Notes: a model not told the origin generated them from the sequence alone. Positions 7,480 through 16,670 are shown, numbered from the stretch's first letter. The stretch: DNA of 53,390 nt from JAJYTL01 sp046705265 (GCA_046705265.1 JBJKQL010000063.1:1-53390), one strand, 5' to 3'. Numbers and translations are program-made.

Positions 7480-10107
7480 TCAGAATCGGTAGAGCGCGCC
7501 CGCCTGGAGGAGACTTTCCGTTATGGCAATGCTGTCAATGCCGGAGCCGTAATTTACGTTGTAGCTGCCATAGGCGGCATAGCTATAGCCGAGGCGAAGA
7601 AAGACGTCGTGCCCGGCCGGCACCTCGATACCGCCTCCGAACCGCCACCCAATTTTCGTATTATTTTGGCTTACCGCGTTGGTTCCAGGCTCGAACTGGC
7701 TGTTAAAATTCGCGGCGGCCGGTCCGATGGTGCCATAGACCATCGCGCCGGGATCGAGCACATAGCCAAGCCGGACGCTCGCGCCGAGCGTGGCATCGGT
7801 CTCGACCGCGGAACTCATTCCGCTGCCCTCCCGTTGTTTGTTGAATCCTTCGCCGCTCGCGTCAGCATCAAGTTCGAGACCGAAATACAAACGGTTCCAG
7901 GTATGACCATAGCCACCGAAAACGCCGCCGGCAGGCCCATCGCTCCCACGCGTGGCGGTCACGATCTTCGTTATTTCACGCGGGCCGGCGTCCTGAGCGA
8001 CTTGGGTACCGTAACCCGCCTGGAGCCCGCCATAGAATCCATCATAGATACTGGCGGGAACCGCGGTGGTCTTGTTCTGGTCTCCTATCGCCTGATTGTA
8101 GAAGCGATAGATTAGTCCCACCCGCACGAGATTATCAGTATTGGAAAAACTATCCGTCCCGCTCGGCACCGTCACGTCGTAGCTCGAATAGTCGGTGTGC
8201 GTATAATCGAGACGAAGAAAGATGCGATTCGTAATCGGCGTCTCAATTCCGCCGCCCAAGCGAAGGCCGAGCTCAGGATTGCTTTGGTAAAAGACCCTTC
8301 CGCTCGCGGTCTCATAATTCGTATCGAAGGTCGTGCGCGCCACACCCACGCGGCCGTAGATTAGAGAGCCCTGATCGAGAATGTAGCCGATACGCGTTGC
8401 GGCCCCGAGGCTGTTGGTCTCTCGGGGAGAAAAGACGCGGCCTGCCGGCGCGTTGACATGGTGCCATGTGACGGAGTCCTTATCCCCTTCTAACTCGAGA
8501 CCGAGATACCAATGGTCCACGTCAACGGCGTAGCCGGCGAAGGCACCGCCCGCGAAGCCGAAGCCTGCAAAACCGGCGTCAAGGGTGCCATTCGAGCCGC
8601 GCGGTCCTTCAAGGCGGGTATCGAGCTCGTCGCCACCGGCCTGAATGCCACCGTAGAACCCCTGGTCCTCAACAGTGATCGGCGTCTTTTCGCCATAGCC
8701 ACGGGCTAGTTGAGCGCCCAATCGAACGAAGAAGAGATTGTCATCGAAGTTCGCCAGAGCCTCGTTTGATGAACGGCGCTGGAATTGGTAATCCGCACCG
8801 ACATAAACCTGCGGCAATATGAAATACTTCAGTCCTGCCCCGAGAACCGTCACGTCGTCTGTTCGATCGATGCCGTGGAATTCCTGAATGGCGTAAGATC
8901 CGGAGACGTTGGCCGTCAGGTCGCGGCGGAGTGTCTGACGGATAGTGAGCCCGCCGACTGTTTCAAGGTATCCTGCAGCACCGTAGACGATGGTTTCCTG
9001 AACCGAGCGGTTGGCGTAGCCGGAAACCCGCGTCGACGGCGTAAGCTGAAGGCGGAAATCTCCACCGAAATCCGGAGCTGTGAGCGAACCGAATCGGGGG
9101 TCGACATAGTCGCGATGGAGAAAGCCGAAGTCGACCTCACCAGTCAGAGCGCCGGCTCCGCTCCGGTTGATTCCTATGTCGGCGCTTTGCCCAGTCGAGT
9201 TGTGGTCGAACCCATTATTGTCTAGGGACAAGTCATAGCGCCGCCAATCCTGGGTGGCCTGGGCGAACAGCTGATATTGCGGCAGGACTTCATAGCCGAC
9301 GCGGACACCGACGTCGTAAATGTTCCGATCGCGATCGTGATTATCGATGATGCTGGTCGTGCTCTCCACGTTGTAATAGTCGAGACGCTGAAAGGTCCCG
9401 CCAAAGCGCATCGCTAATTTTCCGATGCTCTTCGAAATGCCAAGGTAGCTTTGCGCATTGTTATAGATAGTAGGGTATATACCGTTTTCATTGTCCGGCG
9501 ATTCGCGGCTTTCGTGTTCCCGTGCGAAGGAGCCACCGCCGAAGATGTTAAAGTCATTCGAGATGTCGTATCGGCCGCGGCCGCCGAAATGAAAGTCGCT
9601 GAAATTCTCATGAGCGTGGCTGCGGTAGCGCGCAAGATCGGCGCCAGCGTCGAACTGGAGGAAATTTTGCGCCCAGTTCGAAGTGAGACTGACCGAGGGC
9701 GAGATCAAGGTGATATAATCGCCGACGCGATCGGTCGGCGTCGCGTAGATATTGTCGTCGTAGAGTTCCGCCGTTTCGAGCGAAGCGTTCAGTAGGAATG
9801 AGCCCCAAGGGAGCCCCTTTTCCGTGGTTTCTGCCGGAAATACCTTGCCGGGGGTAATCGCGGGCGCCGCGTTGGTGGCAACGACCGGGGGTTCGGTGGG
9901 CGGCGGCGCGAGCGGCGTCGGAACCGGACGGGGAAGCGGCGATATTGGCGTCCTGAAGGCCGACCCCGTCCTTTGGGCGGGGCCGGAAGCCTGGGGCGCG
10001 CTTTCGGGGCTACCCTGCGCCAGAGCCTTTACGGCTGTGAAAGCCGAAGCAAACAAGAAAGGACCAAGGGCGAGACAGCTCAGCGTCATCAGCCGCATAG
10101 GCCTCAT
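7480..10107 (-). CDS. Tandem outer-membrane beta-barrel protein (BBP2-like barrel plus two OmpA/Omp25-like barrels)
   Basis: An 875-residue protein starting at ATG 10107, with a G-rich Shine-Dalgarno just upstream; the longer open frame is not supported. Residues 1-30 are a signal peptide ending ALAQ. Residues 50-90 are Pro-rich. Residues about 103-480 resemble the BBP2 beta-barrel porin family (TAELYDDNIYATPTDRVGDY, many 10-residue amphipathic strands). Two copies of an about 190-residue Omp25/OmpA-type 8-strand barrel follow. Each starts GFYGG(I/L)QAG, has a mid segment GGxFxGY and YLG/YFGLELxxD, and ends in (G)xxYRF. The last residue is Phe, the usual BAM signal. Three barrels in one chain is unusual and could also reflect a larger merged pore. 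No neighbouring gene reveals the cargo. Confidence 0.8.
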   Translation of the reverse strand: MRPMRLMTLSCLALGPFLFASAFTAVKALAQGSPESAPQASGPAQRTGSAFRTPISPLPRPVPTPLAPPPTEPPVVATNAAPAITPGKVFPAETTEKGLPWGSFLLNASLETAELYDDNIYATPTDRVGDYITLISPSVSLTSNWAQNFLQFDAGADLARYRSHAHENFSDFHFGGRGRYDISNDFNIFGGGSFAREHESRESPDNENGIYPTIYNNAQSYLGISKSIGKLAMRFGGTFQRLDYYNVESTTSIIDNHDRDRNIYDVGVRVGYEVLPQYQLFAQATQDWRRYDLSLDNNGFDHNSTGQSADIGINRSGAGALTGEVDFGFLHRDYVDPRFGSLTAPDFGGDFRLQLTPSTRVSGYANRSVQETIVYGAAGYLETVGGLTIRQTLRRDLTANVSGSYAIQEFHGIDRTDDVTVLGAGLKYFILPQVYVGADYQFQRRSSNEALANFDDNLFFVRLGAQLARGYGEKTPITVEDQGFYGGIQAGGDELDTRLEGPRGSNGTLDAGFAGFGFAGGAFAGYAVDVDHWYLGLELEGDKDSVTWHHVNAPAGRVFSPRETNSLGAATRIGYILDQGSLIYGRVGVARTTFDTNYETASGRVFYQSNPELGLRLGGGIETPITNRIFLRLDYTHTDYSSYDVTVPSGTDSFSNTDNLVRVGLIYRFYNQAIGDQNKTTAVPASIYDGFYGGLQAGYGTQVAQDAGPREITKIVTATRGSDGPAGGVFGGYGHTWNRLYFGLELDADASGEGFNKQREGSGMSSAVETDATLGASVRLGYVLDPGAMVYGTIGPAAANFNSQFEPGTNAVSQNNTKIGWRFGGGIEVPAGHDVFLRLGYSYAAYGSYNVNYGSGIDSIAITESLLQAGALYRF

Positions 10108-10677
10108 TGAGTCCCCCCTTCCGCTCCTCTGCGTAACCAATCCCTTGCGTACAAAATTACGATCCTGACGTGCAATTCGCAACGGCCAATGATACAAACT
10201 TGGTGCCAAACTATGCAAAAAGATTGAATTTTCGGCCCCCCCAGACTTCCGAAAAGAGCAATCAGAAATCACGAAAGGGATCGCGCAGCTTTTAGGAATG
10301 GGCTGGTAGAAGATAACCAACACATTTCAGCAGTCAGCCCCATCCCACTTTTGGAGATCATCTATGATCATCGGAGAGCCAGAATCTCTGTAACGAGTTC
10401 GGAGGCGTCTCCCGTGATAATCACCGGCTTCGAGTTCGATTCGAAAGTGTCTGCAATTCAGTAGCTGCCACGTAGCATCTCCGTCAGTCATCAAGGCAGT
10501 TTGGCGTCGCGCGTCCGTCCGCGTCCTCGCGCGAACCGAGACTGTTGGGCCCAGACCATCAAGCAATCCTCCAGGAAAAGGCTGATAGGCAGCTGTTCAA
10601 GCCTACGGTTGAAAGGTGGCTGACGGAGCTCGGGTGAGCCCCCACGACACCCTCACCCGAGGATCAACGCCTGGGAG

Positions 10678-10713
10678 AAAAAAAAGAGGGCCGCTGTCTC
10701 GCGAGAGCAGCCC
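10678..10713 (-). terminator. Intrinsic terminator (minus strand)
   Basis: On the minus strand, a GC-rich hairpin covering 10688-10713 (GGGCTGCTCTCG paired with CGAGACAGCGGCCC, one bulge) is followed by CTC and eight Ts at 10685-10678. This is a textbook Rho-independent terminator. On the plus strand the hairpin is not followed by Ts, so orientation is clear. No convincing protein gene ends here. Confidence 0.75.
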
Positions 10714-10744
10714 AAGTCTAGGGAGGAAACGCCCAGGATGGGCA
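10678..10744 (-). ncRNA. Candidate small RNA under an FNR-type box
   Basis: The box at 10779-10792 is centred at 10785.5. A regulator acting at -41.5 would start a minus-strand transcript near 10744. That transcript would be about 67 bases long and end exactly at the intrinsic terminator. Between start and hairpin it has an unpaired CCTCCC (complement of 10721-10726), an anti-Shine-Dalgarno motif common in bacterial regulatory RNAs. A 117-codon frame (10718-11071, minus) overlaps but has no motif or ribosome site; if it is real, the terminator could belong to it instead. Start site and function are inferred. Confidence 0.4.
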
Positions 10745-10778
10745 TGCGGCAACATTCGCTGATGCGTCTCTCGCCGCA

Positions 10779-10792
10779 TTGATCTGTATCAA
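10779..10792. promoter_or_regulatory. FNR/FixK-type box TTGATCTGTATCAA
   Basis: Exact TTGA-N6-TCAA palindrome in a region without a convincing protein gene. On the minus side it is placed to drive the short terminated transcript ending at 10678; on the plus side no gene follows for 780 bases. Confidence 0.7.
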
Positions 10793-10989
10793 CCGAGTTT
10801 GCAGCGCCCTGACATACCTTGCTTTCCTAGCCGGATGGAAAACTAGCGGAATTATATACTTGACAAGTATCTGTTCCTCTACTTCGGGGGCCGCCTTACT
10901 TTTGACGTCGGACGCGGGGCGGGTGACTTTCTGTGAAGGGCACCAACGAGCGCATCCGCTCAGAAAACCCGAATCCGTTAGGGCGTACC

Positions 10990-11035
10990 TTGATTCGTGT
11001 GCATAGAAGAAAATCAAGGCTTCGGTCCATGCGTC
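10990..11035. repeat. Promoter-like repeat, copy 1 (about 80% identical to 34669-34714)
   Basis: These 46 bases match 34669-34714 without gaps at 37 of 46 positions, including the blocks ATCAAGG and TCGGTCCAT. In copy 2 the repeat contains an exact FNR-type box; here that box is degenerate (TAGAAGAAAATCAA). A shared palindrome lies downstream of both copies (11093-11112 and 34889-34908). This looks like a duplicated or convergently kept control region whose gene is missing here. Confidence 0.6.
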
Positions 11036-11092
11036 CATGGAAGTATTAACCTGAGCGGAAGGTCTACTCATGTCGCCATATAGCTCGGTTCA

Positions 11093-11112
11093 TTGCCTGG
11101 GCCGGGCAACAG
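11093..11112. promoter_or_regulatory. Palindrome TTGCCTGGGCCGGGCAA, copy 1
   Basis: An imperfect palindrome with TTGCC and GGCAA arms, followed by CAG. The same element occurs at 34889-34908 with one base different in the core. The symmetry and the repetition next to the 46-base promoter-like repeat suggest an operator; the protein that binds it is unknown. Confidence 0.4.
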
Positions 11113-11571
11113 CTTGCCGCCGGGGGACTCTCCAGTTCGTCCGGTAGGCCACAGGAGCCGTCAACGATAAGTCTCGCACGCTTGCCTCCACCTCGCTCTT
11201 AACCGCGTCTCGACCTTATAGCTCGCCCGCCCGAGGCCCCTCCCCACCGTCTCCTGCTAACCAGCTGCGCCAGCGCCGCCCACTGTCCAGGGTCGCCTCT
11301 ACCGCCAGAGCAATCTGTGCTCTCGTCCACCCATTGATTGATAAAATGATATACTCGCGCCCGGTCCCCCTTTCCCCGACTCTCCGATCGTGCCGGATCC
11401 CGCAACACCTTTAATTGGATCAAAATCGAAGTCGCACCAGAATGTCGTAACATGCCATACCTTTGGATCACGCAACTTCAGAGCCCACTCCTATGATATG
11501 TGGGGTGGTCAAGGGCGTCCTGCTTAGGGAGCCAGGTGCAGCGTCGCGTTGTCTCCGCGTCGGCCTTTGCT
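11113..11571. other. Unassigned intergenic stretch
   Basis: Only short open frames without ribosome sites or motifs. It lies downstream of the iron-sulfur operon's last gene, which ends at 11572 on the minus strand, so its transcript may run into it. No terminator with a clear T-run was seen here. Confidence 0.4.
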
Positions 11572-13146
11572 TCATCGTAACGCATGCAGGATATTTGCAG
11601 CGGTCACGGCGGTTCGTTTCGGTGGGACGTAGAGCGCATGCCGAAGCCGCGGTCGAGAAGCCAGGCATGCAATCGCCTGAACCTTTGTAAGCCCGGTTTC
11701 CGCCAAGGCAGTTGCGAAGGTCATCTCCGCCCGGGCCCGCGCTTTGAAAAGCGCCATCTGAATCCGGCTATAGACGTTGGCTGCGCTGTCGCCCGTGGTT
11801 TCGACCGACAGAAAGTTGACCTCCGGGAATCGCGCCGTAACTAGCGCCTGAATACCGTCGGAGACCGCTGAAGAGGGCATGCAACCGAAGGGCTTCACGC
11901 TAAGCAGAAGATCAGCCGTTCTCTCATGCGCACCAAGGATGACCTTCCCAACCTCAAGATGCCCCTCGCCGCCGCGCAACTCGTTCGGGTAATACTCGTT
12001 ACTGAGACGCGCCAATTCATTCATATCCGGCAAGGGGTGCGATTTAAGGCCGATCGCCCGCGCAAACAGAGCGAAGAAAGACATGACGAGCTGCCTACCC
12101 AAACGGCAGTAGAGCAAAGTCCGCAGCGGCGTCGCACTCTCGGTTCCGTGGCGCTCATCGTTACGACGGGAGAGCATCATTCGCTGCCTTGTGTCATATT
12201 CGACACACCAGATGTCATAAAGAATCCAACTGGCGAGAGATTCTACTTCCACCTCCGCCCCCTCGGCTTCGAGAAAGCGCTGCAGCCGGTAATTGCCAGG
12301 TCCCTCAGTGGTCATCGCCCAAAATTCCCCGATAATCGCCACTTTGGGTTTTGGCGTCAGGCGGTCGATTTCGATCGCGGCAAACTCGCGGCGGCAACGG
12401 CGAAGCGCCAATAAAATACTGTGCCTATCGGCCAATGCCTGTTGAAGAATGGCAGTCGAACGCAGCACCGCAGCATCCGTCGCGCCAGGCGCAACCTCGT
12501 AGGGCCGGATCCGATAGGCGAGGGCGTTTAACACGTCGCCGGCAACCACGCACTTCAGCGCCGTAAGATAAAACTGAGCATCCAATCGGACCACCGCCTC
12601 CTTTCCCAGTTGGTCCGTTCCTTCCTCTTGTTTAATTCCAATGACCTGAAATCCCTCGAAACCGGCATCGCGAAGCGCCTTACGATACTCGGTTGCGTAA
12701 GTGCCAAAGCGGCATGGTCCGCACGAACTCAGCGTGACGAACAGATAGCGGTCGATAATCTCCTCAGCACGCATCCCCTCTTGATTACGTAGGCGCATCA
12801 AGTAGCGCAGAAGATTTCCGACGGTAAAATACGTGGGGTTGCACTGGCCGCGGTTTCCGAACTCCTTGCCGCACTGTAGCGCCTCCTGATCCGGACATGG
12901 CAATGCTTCTGCACAGTAGCCGAGCCCGGCCATGCCGGCCGCGATCAGCTTGTCGTGACAAGCACTCAATCCGCCGAAAAGGATTGTAGGATTCTGACGG
13001 CGGCGTCTCGACGATGCGACGAGACCTTGATCGCGCCATTGCTGCAGGGGCTCGTCAAGAGCAAAGGAGTTGGGCGGGTCGTCAGAAGACAGTGGCACAC
13101 TGCTTTGCGGCATCCAAAGCTCAGCGTAGCGATCTTTGCTTTCCAT
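11572..13146 (-). CDS. 2-hydroxyacyl-CoA dehydratase / double-cubane cluster-type iron-sulfur protein
   Basis: 524 residues, second gene of a two-gene operon, starting 18 bases after the activator gene. It resembles the cluster-binding partner proteins (COG3581-like, related to HgdB) of ATP-driven activases. The Cys pattern supports a metal cluster: CHDK, GYCAEALPCPDQ, LQCGKEFGNRGQCNPT in the first third, then SCGPCRFGTYATEY, and a late KPFGCMPSS segment. In family members the activator injects low-potential electrons into a [4Fe-4S] or double-cubane [8Fe-9S] cluster that reduces or dehydrates its substrate. The substrate is not known for this branch. No CoA ligase or transferase lies nearby, which argues against a classic amino-acid fermentation role. 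Cytoplasmic and oxygen-sensitive by family. Confidence 0.8.
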   Translation of the reverse strand: MESKDRYAELWMPQSSVPLSSDDPPNSFALDEPLQQWRDQGLVASSRRRRQNPTILFGGLSACHDKLIAAGMAGLGYCAEALPCPDQEALQCGKEFGNRGQCNPTYFTVGNLLRYLMRLRNQEGMRAEEIIDRYLFVTLSSCGPCRFGTYATEYRKALRDAGFEGFQVIGIKQEEGTDQLGKEAVVRLDAQFYLTALKCVVAGDVLNALAYRIRPYEVAPGATDAAVLRSTAILQQALADRHSILLALRRCRREFAAIEIDRLTPKPKVAIIGEFWAMTTEGPGNYRLQRFLEAEGAEVEVESLASWILYDIWCVEYDTRQRMMLSRRNDERHGTESATPLRTLLYCRLGRQLVMSFFALFARAIGLKSHPLPDMNELARLSNEYYPNELRGGEGHLEVGKVILGAHERTADLLLSVKPFGCMPSSAVSDGIQALVTARFPEVNFLSVETTGDSAANVYSRIQMALFKARARAEMTFATALAETGLTKVQAIACLASRPRLRHALYVPPKRTAVTAANILHALR

Positions 13147-13164
13147 GCCCAGGGGTCCCTCTGG

Positions 13165-16100
13165 TCAAATGCCCGATGCAGTCCGCATCGCTGAACCATC
13201 GGCGAAGGGGCTTCGCCGTCTGACACTGAGCCGCTCCCTATAGAGTGCAAGGGTGTAGGCGTAGGTTTTCACCCGAATCTTGATCGAGCCGCCCGGTTTG
13301 TGAGCGTCAAGGTCGTGGAGCGCGAGATAAGGCGTGCGGCTGGCCGCGATGATACGATCGATCAAACCATAAGTCGGGGCGTCGTTACCGCACTTGAAGC
13401 TCGAAAGATCGAGAACTGCAATGTTCGGGTGTCGTGCCGCGAACTTGGCCGCCCAGACTTTTTGCACGCTGGCGGCGGCATAATTCTCGGGCCAAACGTC
13501 ACGCACGTCGAAGATATCGGCGATACGACCGTCGGCTAGATCAGAGGCGAAGAATCGGACGAGATAGGCGGGATCCCTCGGGATGGCCGCAATACCCATC
13601 ACTGGATACCCCAAGGCCTGGAATTCATCGAGAACGCCATGGTTGAGGCCGGGGTCGCCGTGGTAAGGACGAGATAGAACCAACACGACAATCTCGTCGT
13701 CGCGTTCGGCGGCATCCAGGATAGCACGCCCTCGTTGCTGCAAGTCAGTGTCGAAGGCCGCCAGTGCCTTGAAACCCTCCCTGCTCGCCCATGCGCTTTC
13801 GTGCTCCGTGATGCCAAGCCGATATTGCCAGGCGTTGAAGAGCTGTCGGCGAAGCAGGTGTGGAATTTCGAAATCCAACACATCAGGAACATAATCGACG
13901 CCCGCGGCAGAAAAATAATCGGCTTCTTTGGTAAGCGCTGCTTGGGCAATCTTCGGTGTGCCGGCGACAACAGGGCAGCTCGATGCCGCAATCGTATGGG
14001 AGACAAACGTAGGCAGGCTATTGACGGCCGGGAACCAGATATAATCGAGCCGCTTACGGCTGTGCTTGTGATTGAGAAGGTGATGGAGGTGGGCGATCGC
14101 CACTTTGGACGGATAGCACGGATCAACGGCGCCGTAGCGCCCACCTTCCGCCCACATCCCGTCGGAGGTTTCATCCGAGAACACGATATTTCCCGGCTCG
14201 ACGCCGAGAGCCTCGAGATAAGTTCGCAGAAAGGGGGCGAGCCTGTAGACATCGAGTGCGCGGGGGATGCCGATCCTTATGCTGCGACGCCGCTCCACGG
14301 CCTCGCCGGGGCTGCGCAAGAAGGCTCTTTGGGAGATGCGGCGTGTCACCGCACCATAGCCAAATAGCTTCCGCCGGACAATTAGGTCCTCAATCGGTGT
14401 GCCCGCCGCAGGCAGAGGCTCCGCCGCATAGTCAGAGCGGAATGCGGCCTCGGCGGCATAATCGGCCAGATTGGGGTGCGCTTCCATCAAGCGCTTCCTC
14501 TCGCGATGGACGCGAATTACGTCCGATCTCGATTCGACCATCCCCTTTTCACAGGAGAATCCCGCAATGTATCGCGTCGTCAGTCCGTCCTGTGTGAACG
14601 TATCGATGAAGGTACGCAGACACTCGTTGGTGCAGAAATGACAACGCGTGGTTTCGTCGGTGCGGGTTCGGTAATTTAGATCGATCGCTGCCCGTAGGCC
14701 AATGAAGCGGGATCGACCGACACGCCGTACAATGCGACGTGCCTCTAGGGCCGCGCCTATCGCACCGGCTTCGCCGCAGTGAGGATGGACCAGGATCCGC
14801 GCGTTCGGTACACGCGCTGATATGTAGTCCATTTGCGCCTTCACGGCAGCGAGATTGCGCTGGGTTCCGCCCTGCAGAACGAAGGTGCGACCGAGTTCCG
14901 CGAGGCGCGGAATCTGCACCACGTACTGCCATACGTTTTTCGGGAGCACCATGGCAAGGCCGGCGAAGAGCTCCTCTCGGGTGAAGCCATCCTTTTGGAA
15001 ATTCACCCTGTCGGCATCAAGGAAGACGGCGCAACCGTAGGAAAAGAGAGGGCTGAGCTCGGCCCGGAAGGCGGTGGTGGCGAAATCCTCGATCTCGACT
15101 CCGAACTGATCGGCCATTGACTGCAATAACATGCCGTTGCCAGCGGAGCATTGGTTGGACAGGCGGAAACTCTTAATCGCACCGTTCTGGAGGAACAGCA
15201 CTTTGATATCCTGGCCGCCGATATCGCAGATTACGTCCACGTCGTCGCCGCAGAAGTGCTTGGCACTCAGCATATGAGCAATTGTTTCGACCACGTTGGC
15301 GTCGGCGGAAAGCGCGGCATCGAGCACGTCCCCGGCGTAGCCGGTGGTGCCAAAACCGAGGACGTCCAACTCCGCCCCTTGGTCGGCAGTGAAATCGCGC
15401 AGCCGGGCCAGGATGTCCTTGGCGTCCTGGATCGGATTGCCCCGCGAGATCAGGTATTCTTTCGCGACCAACTCGCCGGTTTCGTCGAGCAGCACGGCCT
15501 TGGATGTCGTGGACCCGCCATCGAAACCGATATAACAGGCAAGCCGGCTGCGGGGCACAAGTCGCCGAGGCACGAAAGGCACCGGTTGAACCGCGCGGAT
15601 GAAGCTTTCTTTATCTTCTCCCGGCGCGAAAAGCGGCGGCCCGGCCTGCTCGGAGAGTCGGGCTTTGCGACCATGGGCGACGAAGCCGCAGATACCCTCG
15701 ACACCACGGTAGACTACGCTCGGGCCTGTCTCACGAAGACCGAAAAGTGCCGCTCCCGCGGCCGCGAAGTATTCCCCGTTAGGCGGCGCAGTCACAAGGT
15801 CTTCAATCGGCGTGTCCGATATATCGATCTGACGTTGGTTCCAAAGCTCACTGATGCGGAACTGCCAGCTTTCCCGCAAAAACGGCAAGAAGGTGTTCGG
15901 GCCCCCGAGCAATAGAACCTTCGGGTGCAACGTGTGGCCGCGCATCAGGACGCTCAGATTTTGCGCTACGATGGCATCGGCGAGGGAATTCATCACCTCG
16001 TCGGCAGGCACGCCCGCCTTGATCAGGTTTACCACGTCGGTCTCGGCGAAGACGCCACATCGCGCGGCAACGCGGTGCAGCTTTTTCGGCTCGAAGTGGA

Positions 16101-16587
16101 GTTCGGCCAAGGCCTCGCGATCCATCCCAACCTTGATGAGGCATTTGTCGATCGTGGCGCCCGTACCGGAGGCGCATTTGTCATTCATCGAAGTGATAAC
16201 GCTGCGTTCTCCCGTGCTTGCGTCAGTCCGAAAGAGAACGAGCTTGGCGTCCTGGCCGCCAAGCTCTATCGCGCTATCGGCTTCAGGATGGAACTGCTCG
16301 ATCGCGATCGTGACAGCGTTCACCTCTTGTACGTAGCGAGCGCCAATCGGTTGGACGAGCGGGCCGGCCCCAGACCCGGTGACGTAGGCGCGTATAGTCC
16401 GCAATGGGACGCCGGTGAACTTCTTTTCGATCGCACCCAGCATCTCTGCCACTTTTTCGGCTTGTCGGGCACCATGCCGCTCATATCGGTTCCATAGAAA
16501 CACGGCAGTACCGGGGTCAATCACGACGCATTTTACCGTGGTCGAACCAACATCGATGCCGATGATCAGATCGCGCTGCTCTGCCAT
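13165..16587 (-). CDS. Double ASKHA-domain acyl-CoA dehydratase activase / DUF2229 fusion
   Basis: 1140 residues. Two BadF/HgdC-type ATPase domains occur in tandem. The first has IGIDVGSTTVKCVVID (residues 9-24) and cluster-ligand Cys candidates at 138 (NDKCASGTG) and 177 (ARCGVF). The second has IGFDGGSTTSKAVLLDETG (about 353) with Cys 480 (NQCSAGNG) and 519 (YGCAVFLD). A Cys-rich linker follows (CHFCTNEC, 649-656), then a DUF2229/COG3580-like domain (residues about 690-1000; RIGIPRALDVYRLAPF, DPCYPSKVA). Family role: ATP-driven reductase or activator that charges the partner iron-sulfur protein encoded next. HgdC is a homodimer bridging one cluster, so two domains in one chain may build a pseudo-dimer. 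A perfect FNR-type box 76 bases upstream fits anaerobic expression. Confidence 0.85.
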   Translation of the reverse strand: MAEQRDLIIGIDVGSTTVKCVVIDPGTAVFLWNRYERHGARQAEKVAEMLGAIEKKFTGVPLRTIRAYVTGSGAGPLVQPIGARYVQEVNAVTIAIEQFHPEADSAIELGGQDAKLVLFRTDASTGERSVITSMNDKCASGTGATIDKCLIKVGMDREALAELHFEPKKLHRVAARCGVFAETDVVNLIKAGVPADEVMNSLADAIVAQNLSVLMRGHTLHPKVLLLGGPNTFLPFLRESWQFRISELWNQRQIDISDTPIEDLVTAPPNGEYFAAAGAALFGLRETGPSVVYRGVEGICGFVAHGRKARLSEQAGPPLFAPGEDKESFIRAVQPVPFVPRRLVPRSRLACYIGFDGGSTTSKAVLLDETGELVAKEYLISRGNPIQDAKDILARLRDFTADQGAELDVLGFGTTGYAGDVLDAALSADANVVETIAHMLSAKHFCGDDVDVICDIGGQDIKVLFLQNGAIKSFRLSNQCSAGNGMLLQSMADQFGVEIEDFATTAFRAELSPLFSYGCAVFLDADRVNFQKDGFTREELFAGLAMVLPKNVWQYVVQIPRLAELGRTFVLQGGTQRNLAAVKAQMDYISARVPNARILVHPHCGEAGAIGAALEARRIVRRVGRSRFIGLRAAIDLNYRTRTDETTRCHFCTNECLRTFIDTFTQDGLTTRYIAGFSCEKGMVESRSDVIRVHRERKRLMEAHPNLADYAAEAAFRSDYAAEPLPAAGTPIEDLIVRRKLFGYGAVTRRISQRAFLRSPGEAVERRRSIRIGIPRALDVYRLAPFLRTYLEALGVEPGNIVFSDETSDGMWAEGGRYGAVDPCYPSKVAIAHLHHLLNHKHSRKRLDYIWFPAVNSLPTFVSHTIAASSCPVVAGTPKIAQAALTKEADYFSAAGVDYVPDVLDFEIPHLLRRQLFNAWQYRLGITEHESAWASREGFKALAAFDTDLQQRGRAILDAAERDDEIVVLVLSRPYHGDPGLNHGVLDEFQALGYPVMGIAAIPRDPAYLVRFFASDLADGRIADIFDVRDVWPENYAAASVQKVWAAKFAARHPNIAVLDLSSFKCGNDAPTYGLIDRIIAASRTPYLALHDLDAHKPGGSIKIRVKTYAYTLALYRERLSVRRRSPFADGSAMRTASGI

Positions 16588-16656
16588 TGCACTAGCACCA
16601 AAGAAAGGAACGCACTCACGGTAGGAAGAGTCTTAGTGCGCGGACCGTTCCTTCCA

Positions 16657-16670
16657 TTGACCTAGGTCAA
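16657..16670. promoter_or_regulatory. FNR/FixK-type box TTGACCTAGGTCAA
   Basis: A fully symmetric 14-base palindrome, the best box in the window. It is centred 76 bases upstream of the activase start at 16587; a -41.5 site would give a transcript start near 16622 and a leader of about 35 bases. Confidence 0.8.

Noticed and set aside
10718..11071. 117-codon minus-strand frame as a protein gene ending at the terminator
   Set aside because: It has no ribosome site, no motif and unusual composition, and it contains an FNR-type box and part of the promoter repeat. Kept only as an alternative to the small-RNA reading.
11572..16587. Classical 2-hydroxyglutaryl-CoA dehydratase or benzoyl-CoA reductase operon
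   Set aside because: No CoA transferase, ligase, ferredoxin or second dehydratase subunit is present, and the activator has the fused double-ASKHA/DUF2229 form of the uncharacterised branch.
16657..16670. TTGACCTAGGTCAA read as a -35 promoter element (TTGACC)
   Set aside because: The full 14-base symmetry and its recurrence at eight other places fit a regulator site much better than a core promoter hexamer.
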